A stretch of 12,088 bases of DNA from 0-14-0-20-45-22 sp041645495 (GTDB lineage Bacteria; Fidelibacterota; UBA2242). Below the pieces are notes generated by a model. It made no database searches and was not told the origin of the DNA. It was given only the letters and a program-made list of their open reading frames with translations. Location of the stretch: assembly GCA_041645495.1 (NCBI GenBank), contig JBAZPZ010000062.1, positions 1 to 12,088 of the forward strand, in the 5' to 3' direction. How positions within the stretch are numbered: position 1 is the first letter of the stretch; each line of letters starts with the position of its first letter. Positions 1 through 6,643 of the stretch are shown here, one piece after another. The position numbers were made by a program, and so were the translations under genes.

Positions 1-1
1 G

Positions 2-124
2 TGCGGCTATTCATTCAGCGAGACTATGGAATATCTGACAGAACTCGAGAAACTGACCGCGCCGTCGGTCTCTCCCGCTCCGGCACACAACGATAAAAAA
101 CAATCGAAAGGAGTCTTACTATGA
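2..124 (+). CDS. C-terminal end of an upstream gene (partial)
   Basis: An open frame enters from the left edge and stops at TGA 122-124. That stop overlaps the next gene's start in an ATGA junction, as is common for translationally coupled genes. The roughly 40 visible residues begin with C-G-Y-S-F-S-E-T-M-E and end in a polar, Pro/Ala/Lys-rich tail typical of a disordered C-terminus. I do not recognise the family. The 4-base overlap with the downstream DUF3795 gene is the main support for calling it real. The ribosome binding site of the next gene (AAAGGAG, 107-113) lies inside this frame. Confidence 0.45.
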   Translation, partial: CGYSFSETMEYLTELEKLTAPSVSPAPAHNDKKQSKGVLL

Positions 125-465
125 AATCTATCATCGCTTATTGCGGCTTGAATTGCCACGAATGCGGCGCCTATCTGGCGACACTCGCGAACGACGACGC
201 GAAACGCAAAGAGGTCGCCGAACAATGGTCGAAGGAATATCACGTAGAGATCAAACCGGCAGACATCAATTGCACCGGCTGTTTGACCGTCGGTGAAAAC
301 GTCTTCAGTCATTGCACGGTCTGCGAAATCCGCCTTTGCGGCATGGAAAAGAAAGTCGTCAACTGCGCGCACTGCGACGATTTCGTCTGTGAAAAGCTGG
401 AGAAATTCTTCACGATGGCGCCATTTCTGCGCGAAAGACTGACCGAACTTCGCGCCGCGATCTAA
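121..465 (+). CDS. DUF3795 family cysteine-rich protein
   Basis: This 114-residue protein carries 11 cysteines in clusters: C8-x3-C12-x2-C15 at the N-terminus (Y-C-G-L-N-C-H-E-C), C51-x2-C54, C65-x2-C68, C73, then C82-x2-C85 and C90. The N-terminal YCGLxCxxCxAY signature and the spaced CxxC pairs match the DUF3795 family as I know it. It is presumed to bind zinc or another metal, and its biochemical role is unknown. The ATG has a good AAAGGAG site seven bases upstream and overlaps the preceding stop by ATGA. Length is close to the usual family size (~110-130 residues), so it looks intact. A gap of about 40 bp separates it from the next, broken gene, which has its own strong ribosome binding site. 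Confidence 0.8.
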   Translation: MKSIIAYCGLNCHECGAYLATLANDDAKRKEVAEQWSKEYHVEIKPADINCTGCLTVGENVFSHCTVCEIRLCGMEKKVVNCAHCDDFVCEKLEKFFTMAPFLRERLTELRAAI

Positions 466-507
466 ACATCTAACTAAAATTACCACTAAAAACAGGAGGA
501 AATAGCC

Positions 508-760
508 ATGAGTAACCACCCCGAAAATTCAACAGAATGTTGTCCGAAATTCGATCCCGCGCCGTGGGATGAAAAAACACATGTCTGGAAGGACAAACGT
601 TTCATTCAGGACGAAGTTCGCCAGATTTTTCACATGCCGACGAACATGGGCAAGGTTGTGACGCGAATGTTTTCGAAAATTCAAGCCGCCGACGCCATGC
701 CCGAAGTGTGCCAAAAAATACGGTCACAACTACGTCGTCGCTTTTACGGAAGTGGAATGA
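508..760 (+). pseudogene. Small conserved cytosolic protein with internal deletion and frameshift
   Basis: The N-terminal ~64 residues (M-S-N-H-P-E..., with C-C-P-K-F-D-P and W-x-D-K-x-F-I) belong to a small conserved family that I recall as about 155 residues long, often labelled only 'hydrolase' or hypothetical. That family ends in a C-P-K-C-A-K-K-Y-G-x-N-Y-V tail. Exactly that tail is present here at 698-757, but in the next reading frame, and it stops at TGA 758-760. The two halves meet at TGCCCGAA (698-705). Those bases encode M-P-E in the first frame and C-P-K in the second, so an 8-bp microhomology explains the deletion of roughly 70-75 codons. As it stands, the zero frame runs on to 783 as 91 residues with an unrelated tail. 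The start has a strong AGGAGG eight bases upstream (494-499). A short truncated protein may still be made. Confidence 0.75.
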
Positions 761-779
761 TTCGTTTTTCTGACAAACC

Positions 780-2402
780 ATGATATCGCGGGTCAATACA
801 GGCAGATCGCCAACCGTTTTACTTGTTTTCTTGATTGGCGGTTTAATGTCACCGGTCAAGGCAACCGTAACACTGACTTCGTCGAATCTGCCGATATTCG
901 TAATCGATACGCACGGGCAAACAATCATCGATGAGTCGCGGATCGTCGCCGATCTCGGCATCATTTATAACGGCGAAGGTCAGCGCAATCTGATGACCGA
1001 TCCGTTCAACAATTACAACGGTCGAATCGCCATTGAATTGCGCGGTAGCAGTTCGATGGCTTACCCGAAGAAACAATACCGGTTCGAGACTCAAAACGAT
1101 CTCGGCGAAGATTCCAGCGTCGCGCTGGTCGGCCTACCGCAGGAAGCCGACTGGATTTTAAACGGTCCTTACGAAGATAAGACTATGCTTCGCAACGCTC
1201 TGGCTTACGGCCTCTCGAATGACATTGGTCGCTATGCCAGCCGCGTCCGATTTTGCGAGTTAATCCTCAACAACGAATACATGGGCCTTTACATTCTCCT
1301 CGAAAAGATCAAGCGCGATAAGAACCGCGTAAACATTTCCAAATTAGAAGCACCTGACATAACCGGCGACGATCTGACCGGCGGCTACATCATCAAACTC
1401 GACAAAACGGATGGCGAAAACGTCGGAGGCTGGAACTCTTCCTCGAGCATCTATTACCAGTACCATTATCCGAAACCGGACGAAATCGTCAGGCAACAGA
1501 AACAATACATCCAGCAGTTCATCGCACATTTCGAAAATGTGATGGCTGGTTCGGATCGGGCAAATCCTGAAACCGGATATCCTTCCATCATCGACATCGA
1601 TTCGTTTGTCGATCACTTCATTCTGATCGAATTCTGCCGCAATATCGATGGCTACCGTTTGAGTTCGTATCTCTATAAAGACAAAAACAGCAAGGACGGA
1701 AAAATGTACGCCGGACCGATCTGGGATTACAATCTTACATTTGGAAAAGCCTGGTACGTATCCGACCGGAATTATTACACCGGCTGGGAAGTCGATCACA
1801 ATAAACGCCTGCCATACGATGCGCCCAAAATCCCGTACTGGTGGGAAAATCTGGCGCGCGATCACGGCTTTGCTCAACGCGCCGCCGAACACTGGGCGGT
1901 ACTCCGCGACGGTGTACTGGACATCGACAGCCTGAACAACCGGATCGACCGGATGGCGGAATTAATCGCCGATGCCCGAGTCCGAAATTCCGTACGCTGG
2001 CCGGAAATGGGCGACGCCGTTGCTTACGCCAACGAAATCATCTATCTGAAAAGCTGGATCCGGAACCGGGTGAGCTGGATCGATGCCAACATCGCCAGTC
2101 TGAGCCCGATTCAAGCCGATCCGTCCGGTCACCTGCCTCTCGATTTTTCGCTCGGACAAAATTATCCTAATCCGTTCAATGCCAGTACGTGGATTCCATT
2201 CGCTGTGCCGGAACCGGTTCGGGTGAAGTTAGAGGTCATCAATCTATATGGAGAGCGAGTTGCCGTTTTGATAGATGCGACGATGTCCACCGGCAATCAT
2301 CGGATTTGTTTGAAGACCGATCGTTTTGCGGCGGGCATTTACTTCCTGTATTTCCAGGCGGGCGACTTCAAGGCAGTTAAAAAAATGACTGTACTGAAAT
2401 AA
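780..2402 (+). CDS. Secreted CotH-kinase-domain protein with type IX sorting tail
   Basis: This 540-residue protein begins with a signal peptide: basic residues R4 and R9, then a hydrophobic core about 11-22, with likely cleavage near A28. A CotH domain spans about residues 75-430. Its signatures are R88-G-S-S-S with the following Y-P-K-K-Q-Y, the D-W-I-L-N-G-P motif at 124-130 followed by L-R-N, and G312-P-I-W-D-Y-N, where D316 matches the conserved acidic residue of the CotH kinase fold. Spore-coat CotH proteins are atypical kinases; the role in non-sporing bacteria is unclear, and a cell-surface or extracellular function is inferred. Residues ~456-540 form a C-terminal sorting domain beginning L-G-Q-N-Y-P-N-P-F-N and ending K-K-M-T-V-L-K, as in cargo of the type IX system. 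The ATG overlaps the zero-frame stop of the preceding broken gene (ATGA, 780-783). No clear ribosome binding site is visible, and an in-frame stop at 771-773 rules out an earlier start. Confidence 0.88.
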   Translation: MISRVNTGRSPTVLLVFLIGGLMSPVKATVTLTSSNLPIFVIDTHGQTIIDESRIVADLGIIYNGEGQRNLMTDPFNNYNGRIAIELRGSSSMAYPKKQYRFETQNDLGEDSSVALVGLPQEADWILNGPYEDKTMLRNALAYGLSNDIGRYASRVRFCELILNNEYMGLYILLEKIKRDKNRVNISKLEAPDITGDDLTGGYIIKLDKTDGENVGGWNSSSSIYYQYHYPKPDEIVRQQKQYIQQFIAHFENVMAGSDRANPETGYPSIIDIDSFVDHFILIEFCRNIDGYRLSSYLYKDKNSKDGKMYAGPIWDYNLTFGKAWYVSDRNYYTGWEVDHNKRLPYDAPKIPYWWENLARDHGFAQRAAEHWAVLRDGVLDIDSLNNRIDRMAELIADARVRNSVRWPEMGDAVAYANEIIYLKSWIRNRVSWIDANIASLSPIQADPSGHLPLDFSLGQNYPNPFNASTWIPFAVPEPVRVKLEVINLYGERVAVLIDATMSTGNHRICLKTDRFAAGIYFLYFQAGDFKAVKKMTVLK

Positions 2403-2456
2403 AGACGAGAGATGCAAAAACCGGACTCAACTTACCAAAGTATAGGATAACCAATC

Positions 2457-2715
2457 ATGCTACGAATCGGCTGGTTGCTTGCGACACTGATGTTCGTCCT
2501 GACCGGAATTCTGTTTGTCATGGGAAATGATGCATGGTGAATGTCCGCGGCGCCACATTGGAGGATTGGTTCATCGAAGTATTTCCCGGCGGGTACCGAC
2601 GAAATTTGCCGTCACGTGGAAATTGAAAGAGGGCGATTTTTACTGGTTGAATATGGAAGTCACTGATCTGCGCCTGAACCAATTGCCCTACGACAGCGGA
2701 AAAACGGCGCGTTGA
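2457..2715 (+). other. Possible degraded gene remnant, unrecognised
   Basis: No intact gene is supported between 2403 and 2831. An ATG at 2457 starts a 27-codon frame (stop 2538-2540) that reads like a signal anchor: M-L-R-I-G-W-L-L-A-T-L-M-F-V-L-T-G-I-L-F. Overlapping it in a second frame from 2534 is G-A-T-L-E-D-W-F-I-E-V-F-P-G-G. In a third frame, W-K-L-K-E-G-D-F-Y-W-L-N-M-E-V-T-D-L-R-L-N runs to a stop at 2713-2715. These protein-like pieces occur in three frames in consecutive order, which suggests one exported protein broken by two or more indels. I cannot name the family. Alternatively the stretch is noncoding. Confidence 0.3.
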
Positions 2716-2725
2716 TTTGCCCGTA

Positions 2726-2825
2726 GTTTCGATCATAGTCGAAACCACGCGATTTTATCACAATAGTTTCTTGTATAATCGAAACTACTAACATATATTC
2801 AGATGGTTTCGATTATAATCGGAGA
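2726..2825 (+). promoter_or_regulatory. Three 20-bp palindromic boxes at 40-bp spacing (putative operator array)
   Basis: Boxes start at 2726, 2766 and 2806, exactly 40 bp apart. All three are variants of the palindrome GTTTCGATTATAATCGAAAC. Box 1 (2726-2745) has 8 of 10 arm positions paired. Box 2 (2766-2785) has 7 of 10, with an extended TAGTTTC/GAAACTA outer arm. Box 3 (2806-2825) keeps a perfect CGATTATAATCG core, but its right arm has become GGAGA, which supplies the Shine-Dalgarno GGAG seven bases before the ATPase start. Box 2 contains a consensus TATAAT (2774-2779) that could be the -10 element; no good -35 is evident. Forty bp is close to four helical turns, so bound dimers would sit on one DNA face. 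The simplest reading is an operator controlling the ATPase gene. Which protein binds it is unknown. Confidence 0.7.
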
Positions 2826-2831
2826 TTTGAA

Positions 2832-4037
2832 ATGATCATAAGAAATTCATACATCCAGAAAATTGAGCCGTTCATCGGCAAGCCGGTCATTAAAGTGATT
2901 ACCGGTATGCGCCGAACCGGCAAGAGCACATTTTTACAAATGCTCATTCGGCAGCTCATTACAAACGGCGTCAGCGAATCCCGGATTCTCTGGATTAATA
3001 AAGAGTCCGTTGAATTCGATTCGATCCGCGACTATCTCGATTTGTACCGTTATGTCACAGACCAATTCAAAACCGGAAGTGAAACCAATTATCTGTTTGT
3101 CGATGAGGTTCAGCAAATCGAGAATTGGGAAAAGGCAATCGCTTCGTTTCTTTCGGATAATATCGCCGATGTTTTCATCACCGGTTCGAATGCAAAACTG
3201 TTTTCATCGGAACTGGCTACTTTACTGTCAGGCCGATACGTCGAATTTCCAATTTATCCTCTCAGCTTTCAGGAATTTCTGTTGTTCAGAACCAAACTGA
3301 ATATCGTCCTTAATCAAGAAGATGAGTTCGCTTTGTATTTGAAATATGGCGGTCTTCCCGGAATCCATGCTCTGGAAATGCAGGACGAGACTGTTTTCCA
3401 ATATCTGAACGCTATTTTCAGCACGATCTTACTGAAAGATGTCGTCAGCCGAAACAGAATTCGGGATGTTGGCTTGCTGGAAAAAATTGTTCGATTCGTT
3501 TTTGACAATTGCGGCAACGTCACTACCGCCAAAGGAATTGCCGATTACCTGAAAAACCAGAAGACAGATGTTTCTACCGACACAATCTTAAACTATCTTA
3601 GCAATCTCCAGTCCGCTTATCTGATTCAAAAAACACCGCATTTCGATTTGAAAGGTAAAAAACATCTCGATTTCAATGACAAATATTATCTGGGCGACAT
3701 CGGTTTGCGGCATAGCATTCTCGGTTATCGGGATCGGGACATTTCCGGTCTTTTGGAAAACGTCGTCTATCTGGAGTTGCTCCGACGCGGTTATCATGTT
3801 TTTATCGGAAAACAGAACGGCCGGGAAATCGATTTTGTCGCTGAAAAAACGAACGAACGGATTTATCTGCAGGTTTGTTATCTGCTCGCCGATCAGTCAA
3901 CAATCGAACGTGAATTCGTCCCACTCGAGAAAATCGCCGATAATTACCCGAAATTTGTCCTTTCGATGGACAAAATCGGAATATCGGAACGTAATGGTAT
4001 TTTCCGAAAAAATCTGATTGAGTTTTTACTTGAGTGA
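2832..4037 (+). CDS. AAA-family ATPase with DUF4143 domain
   Basis: This intact 401-residue protein has an N-terminal AAA_14-type ATPase domain: Walker A G25-M-R-R-T-G-K-S-T, Walker B Y87-L-F-V-D-E, and a sensor-like strand ending F-I-T-G-S-N at 115-120. The middle carries the usual Y-P-L-S-F-x-E-F motif (142-149) of this family. The C-terminal DUF4143 part (~190-380) includes a degenerate PD-(D/E)XK-like core: E-N-V-V-Y-L-E-L near 309-316, G330-R-E-I-D-F-V and L346-Q-V. The cellular role of this very common family is not established; DNA-linked or defence roles have been suggested. The start is fixed by GGAG in box 3 of the upstream palindrome array. The stop codon overlaps the first possible ATG (4034) of the broken GxxExxY gene. 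Confidence 0.9.
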   Translation: MIIRNSYIQKIEPFIGKPVIKVITGMRRTGKSTFLQMLIRQLITNGVSESRILWINKESVEFDSIRDYLDLYRYVTDQFKTGSETNYLFVDEVQQIENWEKAIASFLSDNIADVFITGSNAKLFSSELATLLSGRYVEFPIYPLSFQEFLLFRTKLNIVLNQEDEFALYLKYGGLPGIHALEMQDETVFQYLNAIFSTILLKDVVSRNRIRDVGLLEKIVRFVFDNCGNVTTAKGIADYLKNQKTDVSTDTILNYLSNLQSAYLIQKTPHFDLKGKKHLDFNDKYYLGDIGLRHSILGYRDRDISGLLENVVYLELLRRGYHVFIGKQNGREIDFVAEKTNERIYLQVCYLLADQSTIEREFVPLEKIADNYPKFVLSMDKIGISERNGIFRKNLIEFLLE

Positions 4038-4060
4038 AAATCAATCCGCAGATGACGCTG

Positions 4061-4439
4061 ATGAACGCAGATAAAATAAGATATCCGGAAACTTGCGTTG
4101 TAATTGGAGCAGAGATGCGGATCCATTCGGAATTAGGTTGCGGATTTCTTGAATCTGTCTATACAGGAAGCCATGGCAAAAGAATTTTCTATCAACCATA
4201 TCCCATTTCAAAAGGAAGTAGAACTACCGGTATTTTACCGTGGCGAAAAACTCAATACCCATTACCGCGCTGATTTCGTTTGCTTTGACAATCTGATCGT
4301 CGAGCTAAAAGCTCTTAAAACCTTAACCGGTAACGAAGAGTCCTAGGTCATCAATTACCTGAAAGCGACTGACTTGCATAAAGCGTTATTGATCAATTTT
4401 GGCAATACTAAACTCGAGTACAAAAGAATAGTACACAAC
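4061..4439 (+). pseudogene. GxxExxY family protein, broken by 1-bp insertion and a nonsense codon
   Basis: The signature G-F-L-E-S-V-Y is encoded just before position 4163. There a single extra A (TAT-A-CAG) shifts the frame. The rest of the family sequence continues in the next frame from Q-E-A-M-A-K-E-F at 4164 through L-P-V-F-Y-R-G and Y-R-A-D-F-V to G-N-E-E-S, then hits TAG at 4344-4346. Homology continues in that same frame after the stop (V-I-N-Y-L-K-A, then L-L-I-N-F-G-N and L-E-Y-K-R-I). The family normally has Gln there, so this is a CAG-to-TAG change. GxxExxY proteins (~125 residues, PD-(D/E)XK-like) have no firmly known function. An earlier ATG at 4034 adds nine residues read out of repeat DNA, so I prefer 4061 as the ancestral start. 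The gene lies between copies of ATCCGCAGAT (4044-4053 and 4475-4484). Confidence 0.82.
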
Positions 4440-4456
4440 CTGCATGAATCTGCGCA

Positions 4457-4484
4457 ATCTGCGGATGAAAACAAATCCGCAGAT
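4457..4484. repeat. Inverted repeat ATCTGCGGAT / ATCCGCAGAT
   Basis: A perfect 10-bp inverted repeat (4457-4466 and 4475-4484) with an 8-base loop directly follows the GxxExxY remnant. The right arm ATCCGCAGAT is also found in direct orientation before that gene at 4044-4053, within a run of related GCAGAT/CGCTGAT words. From memory, GxxExxY genes in many genomes sit inside such CCGCAGAT-type repeats. The DNA between the two coding remnants is therefore repeat sequence that happens to be open in one frame. Confidence 0.65.
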
Positions 4485-4508
4485 GCACGCCATCTTGAAT
4501 TCAACAAC

Positions 4509-4745
4509 GAATTCGATCTCGCTTTGCTTGTCTGCGAAGGCGCTTTCCCGCTCATGGAAACCGACGAGATGAACTTCCGGATCATCCAAAATGCCGCCCG
4601 CGCGTTGAAATCCGGTGGCAAATTGATCCTGACGACACTGAACGGGCTCTTCCCGCTCTTCCACTCGGTCAAAGATTTTGTCAACGCCGCCGGTGGCGAT
4701 TCCGTCACAACAGAAAATTCGTTTGATTTAATGACATTGTATTGA
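4509..4745 (+). pseudogene. SAM-dependent methyltransferase internal fragment
   Basis: From E-F-D-L-A-L-L-V-C-E-G-A onward the frame reads as the middle of a class I methyltransferase: the post-motif-I strand with F-D-L-A-L, then a helix (N-F-R-I-I-Q-N-A-A-R-A-L-K), then G-G-K-L-I-L-T-T-L-N-G (strand 5 region). The N-terminal part with the SAM-binding G-x-G-x-G is absent, replaced by the GxxExxY tail and repeat DNA. The C-terminus is cut off where the 217-bp repeat copy A begins at 4741: F-D-L-M-T is followed by L-Y-stop, and the stop lies in the repeat. The open frame (from ATG 4374) is thus a fortuitous fusion of three unrelated pieces. It is not expected to be active. Confidence 0.7.
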
Positions 4746-4958
4746 ATCCAGACGCAGAAAGACGCTGAATCACTATGAAATGCATCTTCATAAAAAATCA
4801 GCGGTAATCAGCGTCAATAAGACCTTTTACTCATCATCTTAAGGTTTATCGTTAAGATACAAAATATCACATTGAAACTCGGAGGAAATTTATGAATATC
4901 GGCATTGCACTCGGTAGCGGCGGAACAAAAGGTTTCGCACACATCGAATATCTGAAAG
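4741..4958 (+). repeat. Long direct repeat, copy A (hairpin plus patatin gene start)
   Basis: This 218-bp stretch is nearly identical to 5513-5728, with about five substitutions plus a short variable patch just before the ATG. It carries nested inverted repeats: outer GACGCTGA (4761-4768) with TCAGCGTC (4808-4815), and inner TATGAA (4774-4779) with TTCATA (4787-4792). Its right end contains the ribosome binding site and first ~22 codons of a patatin-like gene. Left and right flanks differ completely between the two copies, so this is not a simple tandem duplication. Confidence 0.85.
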
Positions 4959-5443
4959 TCATCGACGAATTCGGTATCCGGATCGGCGCTATTTCCGGTT
5001 CGAGCATGGGCGCGCTGATCGGCGCCTTTTACGCAGGCGGAATGAAAGCCGCCGAAATGGAAAAGGTCTTCGCCGACCTGACATTATTCGACAAGGCGAA
5101 GATGGCCGACGGACTGATTCTGCTCGCTTATTATCTGTTCGTGCTTGTCATGCGGGAAAACAGTTACGCCTCGCGCGTCGTCGAAGTCGCCGCCGAACAA
5201 AAGGTAATTAAGACCGGTCCATATGCGGTCGTTCGGCATCCGCTGTACGTTTCGGCTATTCTTATCTGGGTTCTGACGCCGCTGGCGCTTGGCTCGCTGT
5301 GGGCGTTTATGCTGGCTCTGCTCTTTCCGTTTCTGCTGATCGTGCGCATCAAGAATGAGGAAAAGGTACTGACCGAAGAATTGCCCGGTTATCGCGAATA
5401 TCTCCAGGAAGTCAAATACCGCCTAGTACCCGGAATCTGGTGA
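4892..5443 (+). CDS. Chimeric ORF: patatin-like phospholipase N-terminus fused to ICMT-like methyltransferase C-terminus
   Basis: Residues 1 to about 73 are the start of a patatin-like serine hydrolase: oxyanion loop G8-S-G-G-T-K-G and nucleophile elbow G36-S-S-M-G (S38). The rest of the patatin domain, including the catalytic D-G-G/A Asp, is missing. From about residue 75 the sequence becomes the C-terminal half of an isoprenylcysteine carboxyl methyltransferase/PEMT-like membrane protein: a hydrophobic segment, then T-G-P-Y-A-V-V-R-H116-P-L-Y, two hydrophobic helices (about 120-150), R-x-x-x-E156-E157 and G-Y-R-E-Y. The first membrane helices of that enzyme are absent. The frame is open across the join (near 5114) and has a GGAGG site upstream. 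A 183-residue membrane protein could therefore be made, but neither activity is expected to be complete. I read this as a recombination product. Confidence 0.75.
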   Translation: MNIGIALGSGGTKGFAHIEYLKVIDEFGIRIGAISGSSMGALIGAFYAGGMKAAEMEKVFADLTLFDKAKMADGLILLAYYLFVLVMRENSYASRVVEVAAEQKVIKTGPYAVVRHPLYVSAILIWVLTPLALGSLWAFMLALLFPFLLIVRIKNEEKVLTEELPGYREYLQEVKYRLVPGIW

Positions 5444-5512
5444 GGAACTGTGCTTTGTGACTCAACCTATCGGGATTTGATCGATAGATGCAAATCCGCA
5501 ACAGGACAACGG

Positions 5513-5728
5513 ATTGAATCCAGACGCAGAAAGACGCTGAATCACTATGAAATGCATCTTCATAAAAAATCAGCGGTAATCAGCGTCAATAAGATCTTTT
5601 ACTCATCATCTTATGGTTTATCGTTAAGATATAAAATATCACATTGTAACGCGGAGTCAATATGAATATCGGCATTGCACTCGGTAGCGGCGGAACAAAA
5701 GGTTTCGCACACATCGAATATCTGAAAG
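5513..5728 (+). repeat. Long direct repeat, copy B (hairpin plus patatin gene start)
   Basis: This is the second copy of the unit at 4741-4958, starting at ATTGAATCC and ending after the patatin codons for Y-L-K. The first 67 bases from the ATG (5662) are identical to copy A. Differences cluster upstream, including loss of the GGAGG spacer sequence (CGGAGGAAATTT in A, CGGAGTCAAT in B). The nested hairpin arms are conserved (GACGCTGA 5533-5540, TCAGCGTC 5580-5587). The DNA between 5444 and 5512 contains no recognisable gene. Confidence 0.85.
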
Positions 5729-5829
5729 GCATTCGCGCATTTGAATTCTACAAGTTCCAGGAAGTGTTCGACACTTTGCCGGACGACATCGCGTGGTTTC
5801 GGACGGAACTGAAAAAGCACGGACTATAG
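5662..5829 (+). pseudogene. Second chimeric ORF: patatin start joined to an unrecognised C-terminal tail
   Basis: Fifty-five codons. The first ~22 repeat the patatin N-terminus (M-N-I-G-I-A-L-G-S-G-G-T-K-G...E-Y-L-K). They are followed by a different, well-formed protein tail: F-Y-K-F-Q-E-V-F-D-T-L-P-D-D-I-A-W-F-R, ending K-K-H-G-L before TAG 5827-5829. The break from patatin homology coincides with the end of repeat copy B at about 5728. The tail looks like the true C-terminus of some soluble protein, but I cannot name it. This is best treated as two gene fragments fused at the repeat boundary. Confidence 0.6.
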
Positions 5830-5836
5830 AGGAAAT

Positions 5837-5882
5837 TGAAAGTTGAAAATTGGAGATTGAAAATTTTATCCGGAATCCGGAA
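5837..5882. repeat. Dispersed ~50-bp repeat, copy 1
   Basis: The block starts TGAAAGTTGAAAATTGGAG and ends TTTTATCCGGAATCCGGAA, and recurs at 8852-8904 in the same orientation. The other copy has seven extra bases (GATTTGA/GATTGA repetition) in the middle. Both copies are followed by similar words (CTCTNC..., CTCCGCGGTTA). The remainder of 5830-6000 shows no gene. Confidence 0.75.
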
Positions 5883-6000
5883 TATATAAAACTCTCTACA
5901 CCCTCCGCGGTTATCGTTCGTACCTCTGCCGGACGAACTTCATCTTGATATTTCAACTATTAACCGCAATATTAACGTGTGAAAAAATGTCGAGTATAAA

Positions 6001-6572
6001 GTGAGTACAAAATTGACTGAGAACGAAATTTTCAAAGAGATCGATTATGCTCAAAACAATCTGTCCAAAGGCGAATATGAAAAGTGCGCTTTCATCAATT
6101 GTGTCTTTAATAATGCTGATCTATCCGGTATCACTTTCAGAGACGGTGAGTTCGATAGTTGTGATTTCAGTTTGGCCAAAATGAAGGGCACGGGACTGAA
6201 CAACATCAAATTCTCAAACTGTAAATTACTGGGCGTTCATTTTGACGATTGTAATGATTTCCTGCTGTCTGTCTCTTTTAAAAATTGTCTCCCAAAACTT
6301 TCGACTTTTTACAAACTGAAACTAAAAAAGACACGGATTGACAATTGCAATCTCCATGAAACCGATTTTAGCGAAACAGACCTGACCGGTTCCGTATTTG
6401 AAAATTGCGATCTGCAAAAAGCGATGTTCGATAACACCAATCTGGAAAAGGCGGATTTCCGGTCGTCCTTCAATTATTCCATCGACCCGGAAAAAACCGG
6501 ATCAAAAAAGCCAAATTCTTAAGAATGGATGTCGTTGGACTGCTGGAAAAGTACGACATAGAAATTGAATAG
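6001..6572 (+). pseudogene. Pentapeptide-repeat protein with C-terminal frameshift
   Basis: From a GTG start, the zero frame encodes 173 residues of pentapeptide repeats (for example C-A-F-I-N, C-V-F-N-N, A-D-L-S-G, C-D-F-S-L, C-N-L-H-E, T-D-L-T-G, A-D-F-R-S). These form a right-handed quadrilateral beta helix, as in Qnr/MfpA-like proteins. After N-Y-S-I-D-P-E the family usually continues x-N-R/K-I-K-K-A-K-F and ends near K-Y-D-I-E-I-E. That tail is present here in the -1 frame and stops at TAG 6570-6572, whereas the zero frame stops at 6520-6522. The frame changes at a run of six A bases (6491-6496). The lost tail is short, so the truncated protein may still fold, and a slip on the A-run could also restore it. 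No strong ribosome binding site is seen. ATG is excluded as start by TGA a few codons later. Confidence 0.75.
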
Positions 6573-6643
6573 ACGAGATTGCAGTTTTAATCTATTGATA
6601 AGATATTGATTTCTTTGTTTTACATGGACAGTTCATATTCCTG

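Noticed and set aside
602..964. Minus-strand open frames opposite the CotH, ATPase and methyltransferase genes.
   Set aside because: They are antisense shadows with no recognisable domains or ribosome binding sites; the + strand genes have clear motifs.
2726..2825. Regular ~20-bp repeats with ~20-bp gaps look like a mini CRISPR array.
   Set aside because: The repeats are internally palindromic and degenerate, there are only three, the last becomes the ribosome binding site of the ATPase, and no cas gene is present.
4374..4745. A 123-residue protein of its own.
   Set aside because: It joins the tail of the GxxExxY family, repeat DNA and a methyltransferase fragment; no single family spans it.
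5450..5665. 71-codon open frame across repeat copy B.
   Set aside because: Almost all of it is the hairpin repeat, which is noncoding in copy A. There is no ribosome binding site or family likeness.
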